A stretch of DNA of 64,000 nucleotides from the NCBI GenBank assembly GCA_016745035.1, contig JADGDE010000001.1, forward strand, positions 782,507 through 846,506. Direction: 5' to 3'. A model generated the notes under the pieces. The model was given only the letters and a program-made list of their open reading frames with translations. It was not told where the DNA came from and ran no database searches. The translations under genes were made by a program, and so were the position numbers. The stretch comes from Thiotrichales bacterium. GTDB lineage: Bacteria > Pseudomonadota > Gammaproteobacteria > Beggiatoales > Beggiatoaceae. This document shows positions 1-9,557 of this stretch, one piece after another (position 1 is the stretch's first letter; each line of letters begins with the position of its first letter).

Positions 1-2
1 TG

Positions 3-3000
3 CGTAAAATCGGTGCCGGTTCAGGGATTGAACAAGCGGAATATGTCGAAGATGTCCCAACCACACCCACAACACCGGATCCCAATGTTCCGCCTGTCAC
101 CGACCCGGGGACAACACCTGACCCCGGTACACCGACTGATCCTGGCACACCAACAGACCCAGACAATCCTACCGTCCCGGTCACACCGCCCGATAGCGCC
201 CAAACTGTACGTTTACAAATAGAAAAAGTTGGCAATGGTGAGGGCGTGGTTAGCGCCGCAGGCGGGCTGAATTGTGGTGGTGCTTGCAGTGTTGATTATC
301 CCCAAAACACCGCTATTAGCCTGCGTGCAGAACCGGGCAATAACACCTTGTTTAGTGGTTGGAGTGGCGCTTGTTCGGGAACAGATAGCAGCATTGACCT
401 AATTCTAAATGCCGATACCAACTGTACTGCCATTTTTAATCTCAAACCTGAGGGGGATTTAATTGTCACTATTGCAGGTGTGGGCAGTAGAGGCGATGGG
501 GGAGATGGTGGTTTAGCGGCTCAGGCACAATTCTCCGATAGCATTGACAGCCTTGCCATTGATAGCCAAGGGCGTTTATACATTGCTGACACGGGTAATC
601 ATAAAATTCGTAGGCTTAGTACCGATGGGATGTTAGAAAGCTTTGCTGGTACAGGTGTGGCAGGATATGCGGGTGATGGTGGACAAGCGAATGTGGCGCA
701 ACTCTCCGTCACGGATATGGTTTTTTATCAACAGGATCTATACATTGCTGATGCCCTACATCATGTGATTCGCAAAATTGATAACACTGGGGTGATCAGT
801 ACCATCGCAGGCACCGGTGTCGCTGGTTTCGATGGTGATGGTAACTCTGCTTTCGATGCGCAATTACAACAGCCCAGCGGCATTGCCTTTGATACCCAAG
901 GGCTGCTTTATATTGCTGATAGTGGCAACCACCGCATTCGTTATATTGATGCCCAAGGGCTGATTCATACCGTGATTGGCACGGGCGACGCTAGCTTTAA
1001 CTCAGCCGATACGATCCCTTTGAGTACGCGCCTGAACGCACCGACAGACATGCTTTTTGACCCGCAAGGGCGTTTGTGGTTTGCTGACAGTGAAAATGCC
1101 CTTGTCAGACGCTTAAATACCGATAACACCATCAGTAATATCGCAGGCAATGGTGTTGCTGGTTATTTGGGCGACGGTTTGTTAGCAAACACAGCGGCTT
1201 TAAGCTTCCCGGCAGATTTAGCTCTCGATAGCCAAGGACGCTTATATATTGCGGACCGCGATAATCATGTGATTCGTCTGGTCGATAATCAAGGCTTGAT
1301 TCATACTGTCGCGGGTAACTCTCAAGCCGGTTTTAGTGGCGATGGACAAGCCGCTTTATTAGCGCAACTCAACGAGCCTAATGGGCTAGTTCTTGATGTC
1401 GCAGATAACCTTTATATCGGCGATAGCCTCAACAGCCGTGTGCGCTTACTTGCCAGTGGGGATAAGCAAGTATTAACGCTTAATCTCGGCGGTAATAAAT
1501 TGGGTAAAGTCATCTCTGATGATTTACAAATTCAATGCGGCAAACAATGCCAAGCGGCCTATACAATGAATAACGTCGTGCTATTAACCGCTGTGCCCGA
1601 TGCGGGGCAACGTTTTGTTGGTTGGCGTGGAGACTGTAGCGGCACGTTGCCTGAAATTGATGTGAGTCTGAGTGAGGACAATGTTTGTACGGCTTTATTC
1701 GAATCCTTACTTCCCCTTGCAGCACAAGGTATAGTCAACACTGTCGCTGGCACAGGCAGTAGCGGTTTTTCAGGTGACAGCGGTGCAGCTAAAGATGCGC
1801 AACTGCGTTTTCCCGCTCAAATTGTCTTGGATAATAATGAGTTGTTATATATGGCTGATAGCCTCAATAACCGCATTCGTAGGATTGATGGGCAAGCGGT
1901 AATCAACAGCATAGCAGGTACAGGGCAATTTGGTTTTTCTGGTGATGGTAATCTTGCCCACAATGCCGAATTGCGCAACCCTTATGGTATAGCCAAGGAT
2001 AACCAAGGCAATTGGTATATTGCCGACAGCCTGAATCACCGGGTGCGCCGCATAGATGCCGCTGGAAATATCAGCACCATCGCTGGCAATGGCAGTTTTG
2101 GCTTTGCAGGTGATGGCGCAGCCGCTGTCGATGCGCGCTTGAATTTACCTCATGGGCTAGCCGTAAACAGCAATGGCATTATTTATATTGCCGATAGTAA
2201 CAACCATCGGGTGCGTAAAATTGACTCTGAGGGCAATATCAGCACTATTGCCGGAACAGGTACGGCAAGCTTTAGTGGCGATGGCGACTTTGCTTCTCTT
2301 GCCGAGTTAAATTATCCCACTGGACTTTATTTAAGCCCGGTTGGTGAATTATATATTGCTGATAGTTTTAATCATCGGATTCGTAAACTCGATATTAACG
2401 GCATTATCACGACTGTGGCTGGCAGTGGCGATATAAATGCGCCCTTAGGTGATGGTGGCACAGCAATTTTGGCTCGGCTTAATAACCCCAGAGCCATGAT
2501 TTTAGATAGTCTAGGACAATTATATATTGCCGATACGGCCAACCACCGCGTGCGCCGAGTTGATAGCAGCGGTATTATCAACACCTTGGTCGGTACGGGC
2601 ACAGCAGGCTATAACGGCGATGGTATGCCACCGAGTGAAACCCAACTCAATCAACCCGTGGGTTTGGCTCTCAATGCGACGGGGAATTTATATATTGCTG
2701 ATTATGCCAATCATCGTATCCGTCAAGTGATTGCCAGCAATCCGACTTTGACTGTTAGCAGCAATGGCACAGGCTCAGGGGATATTAATGCCCCAACAGG
2801 ACTGGGGAATGGTATTGGCTGTGGTGAAAATTGTACCGAGGAATATCCACTTTATAGCAACATTACACTTAATGCGATAGCCACGGGCAATAGTTTGTTT
2901 GTGCGCTGGGAAGGGGATTGCAGTGGTACAATGGCAATAATTAACCTCGATTTGCGACAAGATATGAATTGTATCGCCATCTTTGACCTAGACCCAGCCG

Positions 3001-4199
3001 CTGGGCTTAGCGCTTGCTTAGCTACTGACACGGATATAAATGCTGACTGCAATGGTGCGGGGATTAATCTAACGGATGTCAATATCGCCGTTGGGGTCAA
3101 GGTATACAATGCCCGTTTTAGTGGCACGATTAATAACCTAGGGCAAATTATCAATGCTGAATTGACTGCAGGAACATCCGTGATCGGCGGACAACTCAGT
3201 GGTGATTTGAAAGGCGAGGCAAGTAATGATTTAGCCCAGATCCAACAAGCCAATATCTTAAGTGGCAGCCAACTAGCATATCTATGGATTAGCACGGGCA
3301 GTCAATTAGACTCAGGTGTCGATGTCGGCAAGTCTGTGCGCTTTGTTGATAGCAGCAATTTGACAGTCGGGCAAGATCTGAGTCAAAGCATTAACCCAGT
3401 ATCCGAGAGCTGTAACAGTGTAGAGCAAAGCCCCGCGCTTAATTTACAACAAACAGTCTACACCAGTAGCATTGCTCCTATTTTAAGCCAGTTGAACCAG
3501 TTACCAGTTTTATTAGATGCCGGTTGGCAATTACAGCAATCACGCGATAATGGTTATTTAAGCTTAGATGCGGGCGGAATCCGCTTAAGCGCCCGCCCAC
3601 AAAGCTTGATATACACGGGTAATACAACAGCAACGGTTGTCCGTGATAGCCAAGACCGACTCCGTTTTAGCTTAGCCAATGGTCTCGAAGTGCAAACTCA
3701 ACCAGCGATGCAAGATTTATGTGGCTTAAATATTTGGTTCTCGCAGCAAGGCTTATTAGGCTTAAGCGTCGATAGCTCAGGACAATTGCAAATCAACTCA
3801 GGTAGCATTGGACGACGCTTTGTATTCCGTCCAGATTTACTGAGCAATTTAGTCACAGGTGAATCGTTAGGCTTAGGTGTAGAAACCCATCCGGTACGCG
3901 CTAACCTGCCTTTGGCTTATTTTATTTTTAGCGATAATGCGGGCGCACTAAGGCGGCAAAACATCTATCCTGCCCCTGCTGATGTCAATGCCATACTTGC
4001 CGCTGACCCCAATGCAAATATTCAGGTCAATGGGCAATTGAGTTTTAGCTTGGGAGACCAAACTTATCAAGGTATCTTAGATTATCAAGTCGTTGCCGAT
4101 ATATCGCTTGCTAATGATTTAATTGTCCAAAGTATTGCAGCAAGCCCTGATGTCAACTTGGTTTATCCAGATGGCTCCAGACAACGCTTATATCAATAA
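3..4199 (+). CDS. Secreted multi-NHL-repeat protein with InlB-type repeats (5' end outside window)
   Basis: The reading frame is open from the first bases, so the gene starts upstream of the window; about 1398 residues are visible. The first ~70 residues are a Pro/Thr/Asp-rich linker (repeats of the type PGTPTDPG). Then come about twelve NHL-type units, each with a LYIADSxNHRIRxID core and a GTGxxGFxGDG loop, which in this family form a six-bladed beta-propeller per six units. They are interrupted by three cysteine-containing divergent InlB B-repeat-like modules (pattern CGxxC...FxxWxGxCSG...CxAxF) near 225-440, 1480-1710 and 2750-2990. The last ~400 residues are not recognised. NHL propellers bind proteins or ligands; an extracellular or cell-surface role is inferred from the linker, paired cysteines and repeats. 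No membrane anchor is visible at the C terminus. A downstream ATG is not the real start because the upstream coding continues in frame. Confidence 0.85.
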   Translation, partial: RKIGAGSGIEQAEYVEDVPTTPTTPDPNVPPVTDPGTTPDPGTPTDPGTPTDPDNPTVPVTPPDSAQTVRLQIEKVGNGEGVVSAAGGLNCGGACSVDYPQNTAISLRAEPGNNTLFSGWSGACSGTDSSIDLILNADTNCTAIFNLKPEGDLIVTIAGVGSRGDGGDGGLAAQAQFSDSIDSLAIDSQGRLYIADTGNHKIRRLSTDGMLESFAGTGVAGYAGDGGQANVAQLSVTDMVFYQQDLYIADALHHVIRKIDNTGVISTIAGTGVAGFDGDGNSAFDAQLQQPSGIAFDTQGLLYIADSGNHRIRYIDAQGLIHTVIGTGDASFNSADTIPLSTRLNAPTDMLFDPQGRLWFADSENALVRRLNTDNTISNIAGNGVAGYLGDGLLANTAALSFPADLALDSQGRLYIADRDNHVIRLVDNQGLIHTVAGNSQAGFSGDGQAALLAQLNEPNGLVLDVADNLYIGDSLNSRVRLLASGDKQVLTLNLGGNKLGKVISDDLQIQCGKQCQAAYTMNNVVLLTAVPDAGQRFVGWRGDCSGTLPEIDVSLSEDNVCTALFESLLPLAAQGIVNTVAGTGSSGFSGDSGAAKDAQLRFPAQIVLDNNELLYMADSLNNRIRRIDGQAVINSIAGTGQFGFSGDGNLAHNAELRNPYGIAKDNQGNWYIADSLNHRVRRIDAAGNISTIAGNGSFGFAGDGAAAVDARLNLPHGLAVNSNGIIYIADSNNHRVRKIDSEGNISTIAGTGTASFSGDGDFASLAELNYPTGLYLSPVGELYIADSFNHRIRKLDINGIITTVAGSGDINAPLGDGGTAILARLNNPRAMILDSLGQLYIADTANHRVRRVDSSGIINTLVGTGTAGYNGDGMPPSETQLNQPVGLALNATGNLYIADYANHRIRQVIASNPTLTVSSNGTGSGDINAPTGLGNGIGCGENCTEEYPLYSNITLNAIATGNSLFVRWEGDCSGTMAIINLDLRQDMNCIAIFDLDPAAGLSACLATDTDINADCNGAGINLTDVNIAVGVKVYNARFSGTINNLGQIINAELTAGTSVIGGQLSGDLKGEASNDLAQIQQANILSGSQLAYLWISTGSQLDSGVDVGKSVRFVDSSNLTVGQDLSQSINPVSESCNSVEQSPALNLQQTVYTSSIAPILSQLNQLPVLLDAGWQLQQSRDNGYLSLDAGGIRLSARPQSLIYTGNTTATVVRDSQDRLRFSLANGLEVQTQPAMQDLCGLNIWFSQQGLLGLSVDSSGQLQINSGSIGRRFVFRPDLLSNLVTGESLGLGVETHPVRANLPLAYFIFSDNAGALRRQNIYPAPADVNAILAADPNANIQVNGQLSFSLGDQTYQGILDYQVVADISLANDLIVQSIAASPDVNLVYPDGSRQRLYQ

Positions 4200-4218
4200 C
4201 TTATATCAGGAATACGCC

Positions 4219-4593
4219 ATGACAACACCCGAAATAAAAATTAATGTCCGCACAGCTTACATCCCTGAGCAATCCGAACCTGCCGAGGATCGGTATGTAT
4301 TTGCTTACACCATCAATATCGAAAACCAAGGTGAACAGGCGGCTCGCCTATTAAACCGTCATTGGTTAATTGCCGATGCTGACGGTAAAACTCAAGAAGT
4401 CGAAGGTGAAGGCGTGGTTGGCAAACAACCCTATCTAACGCCGGGTGAAGCTTTCGAATATACCAGTGCGACTTTAATCAATACCCCCGTAGGCAGTATG
4501 CGCGGCAGCTATGAAATGGTCGATGATGAAGGCACGGTATTCCAAGCTGATATTCCTATCTTTACCTTAGCGCAACCACATGTATTGAACTAG
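4219..4593 (+). CDS. apaG: ApaG family protein
   Basis: The 124-residue length matches the family. ApaG is a single fibronectin-III-like beta-sandwich domain historically linked to Co2+/Mg2+ resistance; its biochemical role is unsettled. Recognisable segments are the N-terminal IKINVRTAYIPEQSEP, the central FAYTINIENQGEQAARLLNRHW, and the GVVGKQPYLTPGEAFEYTS glycine-containing motif typical of ApaG. The ATG at 4219 is preceded by TCAGGA, whereas a longer open frame reaching back into the previous gene lacks support. It starts 19 bp after the NHL protein gene on the same strand, and is followed by a 240-bp gap before rbfA. In many gammaproteobacteria apaG is next to ksgA and apaH; that neighbourhood is absent here. 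Confidence 0.92.
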   Translation: MTTPEIKINVRTAYIPEQSEPAEDRYVFAYTINIENQGEQAARLLNRHWLIADADGKTQEVEGEGVVGKQPYLTPGEAFEYTSATLINTPVGSMRGSYEMVDDEGTVFQADIPIFTLAQPHVLN

Positions 4594-4834
4594 AGCACTC
4601 AATAGCAATTTTCAGTATAAAACCGTAAACCAATACAGATTCTCTCTCATGGTTTATCTGACCTCATGGGCGGTTTTATCTTGAGCATTACGTCCGACAC
4701 CATGTCGCACTTTTTATCTTCATTCCAGAATGCTATCAAGACCGCCCCTGTTTTTTGTCAACAGAACAGGGGAATTTAACCGTAAAATTTGCTATGATCT
4801 CCCTCCTTTTTACTTTTTCATAGATAAAAACTAT
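4594..4834 (+). other. apaG-rbfA intergenic region with two inverted repeats
   Basis: This 241-bp gap holds a long imperfect inverted repeat at about 4618-4678 (AAACCG ... CGGTTT, with a nested TAAACCA/TGGTTTA) that could terminate apaG transcripts. It also holds a perfect 8-bp stem, CCCCTGTT (4745-4752) with AACAGGGG (4765-4772), in what would be the rbfA leader. Neither stem is followed by a convincing T-run. A TATGAT at 4793-4798 is a possible -10 for rbfA but I find no good -35 at the right distance. Confidence 0.35.
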
Positions 4835-5194
4835 ATGGCATTAGAATACGGACGTAATCAACGGGTTGCCGAGCTAATTCAGCGTGAATTAGCCGATTTA
4901 ATTCGGGATTTAGAAATACAAGGTCTCGGACTGATTACCATCTCAGCTGTTGATGTTAGCCCTGATTTACGTCAAGCCAAAATTTATGTGACCCAAATTG
5001 CAGGCACTTTATCCGAAGATGATGCTGTCGCGGCATTGACTGAAGCTGCGCGTTATTTGCGTCGAGAGCTGGCACATCGGGTCAAATTGCGTGGTGTACC
5101 GCGTTTATATTTTAAATACGATACCAGTATTTCAGAGGGCGCTCGCATGAGTGCTTTAATTAATAAAGTAAATAACCCAGAGCAAGATGGCTAG
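4835..5194 (+). CDS. rbfA: Ribosome-binding factor A
   Basis: RbfA (119 residues) is a KH-fold factor that binds the 30S subunit during 16S rRNA 5'-end maturation and cold adaptation. The N-terminal RNQRVAELIQRELADLI segment, the ITISAVDVSPDLRQAKIYV core and the RxLRxELAHRVKLRGVPRLYF helix are diagnostic. The start at 4835 gives the usual length; an in-frame upstream ATG at 4730 would add 35 residues rich in Phe and Pro that do not resemble the family. It overlaps truB by 8 bp, so the two are likely translated together. The usual upstream partners nusA and infB are about 41 kb away on the other strand. Confidence 0.95.
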   Translation: MALEYGRNQRVAELIQRELADLIRDLEIQGLGLITISAVDVSPDLRQAKIYVTQIAGTLSEDDAVAALTEAARYLRRELAHRVKLRGVPRLYFKYDTSISEGARMSALINKVNNPEQDG

Positions 5195-6134
5195 AAAACC
5201 CCGAGGACGCGTCTTACACGGCATTGTTCTTTTAGATAAACCCGCAGGTGTGAGTTCCAACGCTGCTTTACAACGAGCGAAACGTGTATTTAATGCCCAA
5301 AAGGCCGGACATACAGGCAACCTTGACCAATTAGCCACCGGCTTGCTACCAATTTGTTTTGGCAAAGCGACTAAAATTGCCAGCTATTTGCTGGATGCCG
5401 ATAAACATTACGAAGCCTTGTGCCATTTAGGGCAAACCAGCAACACAGGTGACATGGAAGGCGACATCACCGAAGTTGATCCCGCCAAAGCAATATCTTT
5501 AAGCTTGACCGATATTGAGCAAGTTATACCGCAATTCATGGGCAAACAACAGCAAATTCCGCCCATGCACTCGGCGATTAAACACCAAGGCAAGCGTTTG
5601 TATGAATTGGCGCGTAAGGGCAAAGAAATCGAGCGCCAAGCTCGTGAGATAGAAATCCTTGCCCTAGAGCTACTAGAATTTAATTCCCCCATGCTACGTT
5701 TACGCGTGCATTGCTCCAAAGGTACTTATATTCGTACTTTAGTCGAGGATATTGGTAATGCGTTAGGCTGTGGGGCGATGCTGGCTCATTTGTGCCGCAC
5801 GGGCGTGGGGCAGTATCAGCAAATGTTTGATTTTGCCACACTAGAACAAGCCGCTGAGGAAGGACTGGCACAACTTGATGCCCATATTCTGAGCATTGAA
5901 TCAGCGCTGACCGACTACCCAACGCAACTGCTCAGCCTTGCGGAAATGAATAAACTGCATTTTGGGCAAAAAATCTATAGCCAGGATTTTAGCGCTGGAT
6001 CTTATGTCAATCTCAGCAGTGCGCTGACGCAATGGTGTGGCTTTGCGAAAATTGACCCAGATTTACGAATTCGCCCAATTGTCTTTATCGAGCCTGAACT
6101 TGAAACGACAAGCTTACTAAGCCAGCAGGCATAG
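5187..6134 (+). CDS. truB: tRNA pseudouridine(55) synthase
   Basis: TruB converts U55 in the T-loop of nearly all elongator tRNAs to pseudouridine. The 315-residue protein has the GIVLLDKPAGVSSN opening, the catalytic motif GHTGNLDQLATGLLP (catalytic Asp kept, but the usual TLDP is NLDQ), the YxALxHLGxxTxTxDxEG-like region, and a C-terminal PUA-like segment. The substitutions around the catalytic loop are unusual for the family but leave the Asp intact. It overlaps rbfA by 8 bp at its start. Its 3' end overlaps the convergent tilS gene by 50 bp, so both C termini are coded on opposite strands of the same DNA. Confidence 0.95.
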   Translation: MARKPRGRVLHGIVLLDKPAGVSSNAALQRAKRVFNAQKAGHTGNLDQLATGLLPICFGKATKIASYLLDADKHYEALCHLGQTSNTGDMEGDITEVDPAKAISLSLTDIEQVIPQFMGKQQQIPPMHSAIKHQGKRLYELARKGKEIERQAREIEILALELLEFNSPMLRLRVHCSKGTYIRTLVEDIGNALGCGAMLAHLCRTGVGQYQQMFDFATLEQAAEEGLAQLDAHILSIESALTDYPTQLLSLAEMNKLHFGQKIYSQDFSAGSYVNLSSALTQWCGFAKIDPDLRIRPIVFIEPELETTSLLSQQA

Positions 6135-7380
6135 CCTTGTGCAAGCGGTCACACAGTGCGACATCTGGGATAGCGATTAATTCATCGCCTTGATACAACA
6201 AGGGCAAATAGGGGCGCAACCACGGGGCTATATCGGCTTGTTGGAGTAGGTTTTTAACGGTTTTCTCTTGCCTATAATAACGCAGCCGCTCGCCGCCTTG
6301 GCGTAGTCGCACCGTCAAAGGGGCTAAGGTCTGCCAAGTGCTAAGATTAGCCTTAATACGCAATTCCCCCGCGCCGATGATAAGTGGCTGAGATAGGTCT
6401 TGCCAAAGCCATGTTTGTTGCTGGGGCAAAGCGGGGAGTTGCTGTTGCAAATACAGCGCGCCACGATAGCAACGGATTTCATAATCTTGCCATTGTAATA
6501 ATAATTGCGTATCGGTTCGCTGGTTAAAACTGGCTTGTAAATTATGCAAGCGGGCTTGATTGGGGCTGGGAAAGCCCGCTTGTTGAATCCAATAGCGTAG
6601 CACATGACGTTGGCGTATATCGCTCAAACCCTCTACAGCCGATAGAGACAAACGCCTTTGTGCCAACAAACAATGTTGATAATCCGCCTCGGTTAATTCT
6701 GCCAGTAATTGCACATGCTCGGCTTGATGTTGCGCGGCGCGATTTAAACTTTTCACCGCGCCTTGCCAACGGCTCGTGAGTAAGGGCATGATTTGCTGGC
6801 GTAAATAATTTCTATCAAAGCGCAGGTCTTGATTACTGGGGTCTTCTATCCACTGCAGTTGCGCGGCTTGAGCATAGGCTTGTAAACTGGCTTGCGAGCA
6901 AGTTAATAAGGGGCGCAGTAAAAAACCTTTTCCCAAAGCGCGCTGCTGGGGCATGGCTGCTAAACCTGCGGCGCTGCTGCCGCGCAATAATTGCAATAAT
7001 AAGGTCTCGGCTTGGTCATCGGCATGTTGGGCTGTGAGCAGATAATCCCCTGCACTGAGTTTAGCTGCAAAGGCTCGATAACGCCCCGTGCGCGCCAAGG
7101 CTTCGATGCTCTCCCCTGTACTGGGGTTCAAATGCAGATGCACGACTTCTAAGGCAATGCCTAGCTCATCACACACGTGTTGGCAATGTTTGACCCAGTT
7201 ATCAGCAACGGTTTGCAAACCATGATGAATATGAATGGCTTTTAGTTGTTGTGTTAAGGGCATCGTTGCCAAACTGTGCAGCAACACATGTGAATCCAAG
7301 CCACCGCTATAGGCGACCCATAAAGTGCTTGTCTCTGGGAGTTGCTGAATTTGGCTTTGAATCTGGCTTGAAATTGACAT
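6085..7380 (-). CDS. tilS: tRNA(Ile)-lysidine synthetase
   Basis: TilS ligates lysine to C34 of tRNA-Ile2 (CAU), switching it from Met to Ile identity; it is normally essential. The 431-residue protein shows the PP-loop AYSGGLDSHVLLH near residue 20, the IHHGLQ motif, the QHADDQAETLLLQLLRG motif, and the C-terminal VRLRQGGERLR and KTVKNLLQQADIAPWLR segments of the tRNA-binding domain. The chosen ATG at 7380 overlaps the stop of the upstream integrase by one base (TGATG), so translation is probably coupled. A longer frame would run into the integrase gene. The 3' end overlaps truB by 50 bp on the other strand. Confidence 0.95.
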   Translation of the reverse strand: MSISSQIQSQIQQLPETSTLWVAYSGGLDSHVLLHSLATMPLTQQLKAIHIHHGLQTVADNWVKHCQHVCDELGIALEVVHLHLNPSTGESIEALARTGRYRAFAAKLSAGDYLLTAQHADDQAETLLLQLLRGSSAAGLAAMPQQRALGKGFLLRPLLTCSQASLQAYAQAAQLQWIEDPSNQDLRFDRNYLRQQIMPLLTSRWQGAVKSLNRAAQHQAEHVQLLAELTEADYQHCLLAQRRLSLSAVEGLSDIRQRHVLRYWIQQAGFPSPNQARLHNLQASFNQRTDTQLLLQWQDYEIRCYRGALYLQQQLPALPQQQTWLWQDLSQPLIIGAGELRIKANLSTWQTLAPLTVRLRQGGERLRYYRQEKTVKNLLQQADIAPWLRPYLPLLYQGDELIAIPDVALCDRLHKAMPAGLVSLSFQVQAR

Positions 7381-8576
7381 CAGTCGTTGACGCTGGCTTG
7401 TAAACCATCGAGCCAATCGGCCCAAGCTTGCATCATCTCGCGGCGCTCGTCCAAGTATTGCGTGCGGTTATAAGCCCGCCCGTTGGCATCTCTGACTGCG
7501 TGGGCGAGCTGCATTTCAATTGCTTCAATTCGATAGCCCAAGATTTCATCCAAATTGGTACGTGCCATCGCCCGAAAACCGTGAGCGCTCATTTCGTCTT
7601 TGCTATAACCCATGCGCCGCAATGCGGTGTTTAAGGTGTTATCACTCAAAGGTTGTTGGCGTTGGTGCATAGCATGAAACACATAGGGACTATGGCGAGC
7701 AGTCACGGGTTTGAGTTTTTCTAAAATGCTTAAGGCTTGCTTGGATAAGGGCACTAAATGATCGGTTTTCATTTTCATTTTATGCGCGGGAATCAGCCAT
7801 AAGGCTTTGTCAAAATCAATTTCATCCCAGCGGGCGTTGCGCAATTCACCGGGGCGAGTAAACACCAAAGGCAAAAACTGCAAGGCACAGCAAGTAATAA
7901 AACGCCCCTGATAGGCGTGAAGCGCCTGTAATAACGGCCCGATTTTTATCGGTTCGGTAATTGAGGCATAATGCGAGCCGCGTACTTTTGAGAGCGCCCC
8001 GCGCAAATCACGACACGGGTCACTGTCAGCCAAACCAATGGCGACGGCATAGCGAAACACTTGCCCGCAGACTTGCAAAACGCGATGGGCGGTATCAACC
8101 GCGCCACGGGCTTCGACTTTACGCAAGACTTGCAAGACCTCGGGCGGTTTGATTTGTCCCGGCGGGCGATTGCCTAACCACGGAAACACATTGGCTTCCA
8201 AACGCCGCAGCAGAATATGCGCATGTTTCTCTGACCAGTGCGGCACTTGTTTGCTGTGCCATTCGCGGGCAAGGGCTTCAAAGCTGTTGAGGGCTTCGGC
8301 TTTGCGGGCTTGTTTTTGTGCTTGCTTATGAGCGCTGGGGTCGATGCCATCGGCAAGTAATAAACGCGCCTCAGCGTGTTTTTGCCGGGCTTTTTTTAGC
8401 GGGATTTCAGGATAAACGCCGATAGATAAGGTTTTTTGTTTACCGTTAAAACGATAGCTATAACGCCAATATTTGCCGATGGGTTTGATAAGTAAAAACA
8501 AGCCGCCGCCATCAGAGAGTTTATAGGTTTTATCTTGGCGCTTGAGATTACGGATTTTGACATCAGTCAAGGGCAT
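7380..8576 (-). CDS. P4-type tyrosine recombinase / integrase
   Basis: A full-length 398-residue integrase of the P4/DUF4102 class. It has the arm-binding N-terminal domain (KLSDGGGLFLLIKP, GVYPEIPLKKAR), a core-binding domain, and a C-terminal catalytic domain with the expected residues: Arg in FTRPGELRNARWDEID, HGFR (His-x-x-Arg), the His of LAHAVRD, and the nucleophile Tyr in RAYNRTQYL. Such enzymes usually integrate islands at tRNA genes. Here it sits 12 bp downstream of prmA and its stop overlaps the tilS start, with no tRNA, att repeat or cargo visible on either side. All catalytic residues are present, so it is not obviously decayed. It may be the last remnant of an island or a domesticated recombinase. 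By eye it is more GC-rich than its neighbours. Confidence 0.93.
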   Translation of the reverse strand: MPLTDVKIRNLKRQDKTYKLSDGGGLFLLIKPIGKYWRYSYRFNGKQKTLSIGVYPEIPLKKARQKHAEARLLLADGIDPSAHKQAQKQARKAEALNSFEALAREWHSKQVPHWSEKHAHILLRRLEANVFPWLGNRPPGQIKPPEVLQVLRKVEARGAVDTAHRVLQVCGQVFRYAVAIGLADSDPCRDLRGALSKVRGSHYASITEPIKIGPLLQALHAYQGRFITCCALQFLPLVFTRPGELRNARWDEIDFDKALWLIPAHKMKMKTDHLVPLSKQALSILEKLKPVTARHSPYVFHAMHQRQQPLSDNTLNTALRRMGYSKDEMSAHGFRAMARTNLDEILGYRIEAIEMQLAHAVRDANGRAYNRTQYLDERREMMQAWADWLDGLQASVND

Positions 8577-8588
8577 TAGCGCAAGCCC

Positions 8589-9455
8589 TTATATTTTGCG
8601 CTGTCCAACAATGCGTACCCAATCATCTTGTTGTTGCCATTCAATCAAATCAAAATAATTTTGATAGGCGGTGCTGACTTGTTCGCGCTGCTCGGCGAGA
8701 ATACCGGAAAGGACGATATAGCCCTTGGGCTTGATTAAACCCGCCAAAGTCTCGACCAGCTCACATAAGGGATTGGCTAAAATATTAGCAAGAATACCAT
8801 CGGCTTGTTGCTTGGGGAGTTGTGCGGGTAAACATAAAGGAAATTGTGCGGCGACATGGTTTTTCATCGCATTGTCTAAACTGGCTTGCAAAGCTTGCGG
8901 GTCGGTATCCACTCCCCAAACCATGTCCGCACCGAGCTTGAGTGCCGCAATGCCTAAAATCCCTGAGCCACAGCCATAATCGAGCCATTGCTGTCCCTTG
9001 AGGCTCTCTTGCGTATCCAGCCATTGTAAACACAAAGAAGTGGTGGCATGAGTGCCCGTACCAAAGGCAAGCCCTGGATCTAGGGAAATATTGAGGGCAT
9101 CTGGTTCTGGTGGCGTAGACCAACTGGGGCAAATCCAAATCCGTTCACCAAAGCGGGTCGGCTGGAAATTGCGCTGACACAAACGCAACCAGTCTTGTTC
9201 TTCCAAGACTTCAATACGATATTCTGGTTGCGGCTCTAGGCGGGCGGCAATGGCTTGCACGTCGGTGTCATCGGTAAATAAGCCGACAATTTTGGTGTGA
9301 TCCCAAAGCGGGGTGGTATTTAAGTCCGGTTCATACAAAGGCTGATCAGCCGCATCTTGCAGGGTAATAGATAACGCGCCGAATTGTTCTAATTGTTCAC
9401 TGAAATGATTAGCCGCATTCGCTGCAACGGTAAAGGTAATTTGTAACCAAGCCAT
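8589..9455 (-). CDS. prmA: Ribosomal protein L11 methyltransferase
   Basis: PrmA uses S-adenosylmethionine to trimethylate ribosomal protein L11. The 288-residue product has the N-terminal L11-recognition domain (AWLQITFTVAANAANHFSEQL), the WxxxWxxxFxPxxxGxRxWICPSW-type linker, and the Rossmann motif LDPGLAFGTGTHATTSLCL followed by WLDYGCGSGILGIAALKLGA and the NILANPLCELVETLAGL segment. The start at 9455 gives the normal family length; an upstream in-frame ATG at 9497 would add 14 atypical residues. It lies between ispF (102 bp upstream) and the integrase (12 bp downstream) on the same strand. Confidence 0.96.
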   Translation of the reverse strand: MAWLQITFTVAANAANHFSEQLEQFGALSITLQDAADQPLYEPDLNTTPLWDHTKIVGLFTDDTDVQAIAARLEPQPEYRIEVLEEQDWLRLCQRNFQPTRFGERIWICPSWSTPPEPDALNISLDPGLAFGTGTHATTSLCLQWLDTQESLKGQQWLDYGCGSGILGIAALKLGADMVWGVDTDPQALQASLDNAMKNHVAAQFPLCLPAQLPKQQADGILANILANPLCELVETLAGLIKPKGYIVLSGILAEQREQVSTAYQNYFDLIEWQQQDDWVRIVGQRKI

Positions 9456-9557
9456 GAGAGTTCTATCGATTTTGAAAAGCCGTACATGGTAGCACAATAT
9501 AGCCTAGCCATTGTCCGCATGATGCGAATAAATCAAATCAGCACTTTACGGCGAACC

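Noticed and set aside
480-2740. Regular GC-containing repeats that could be read as a CRISPR array or satellite
   Set aside because: They are degenerate NHL protein repeats in one open frame; there are no identical repeats or unique spacers.
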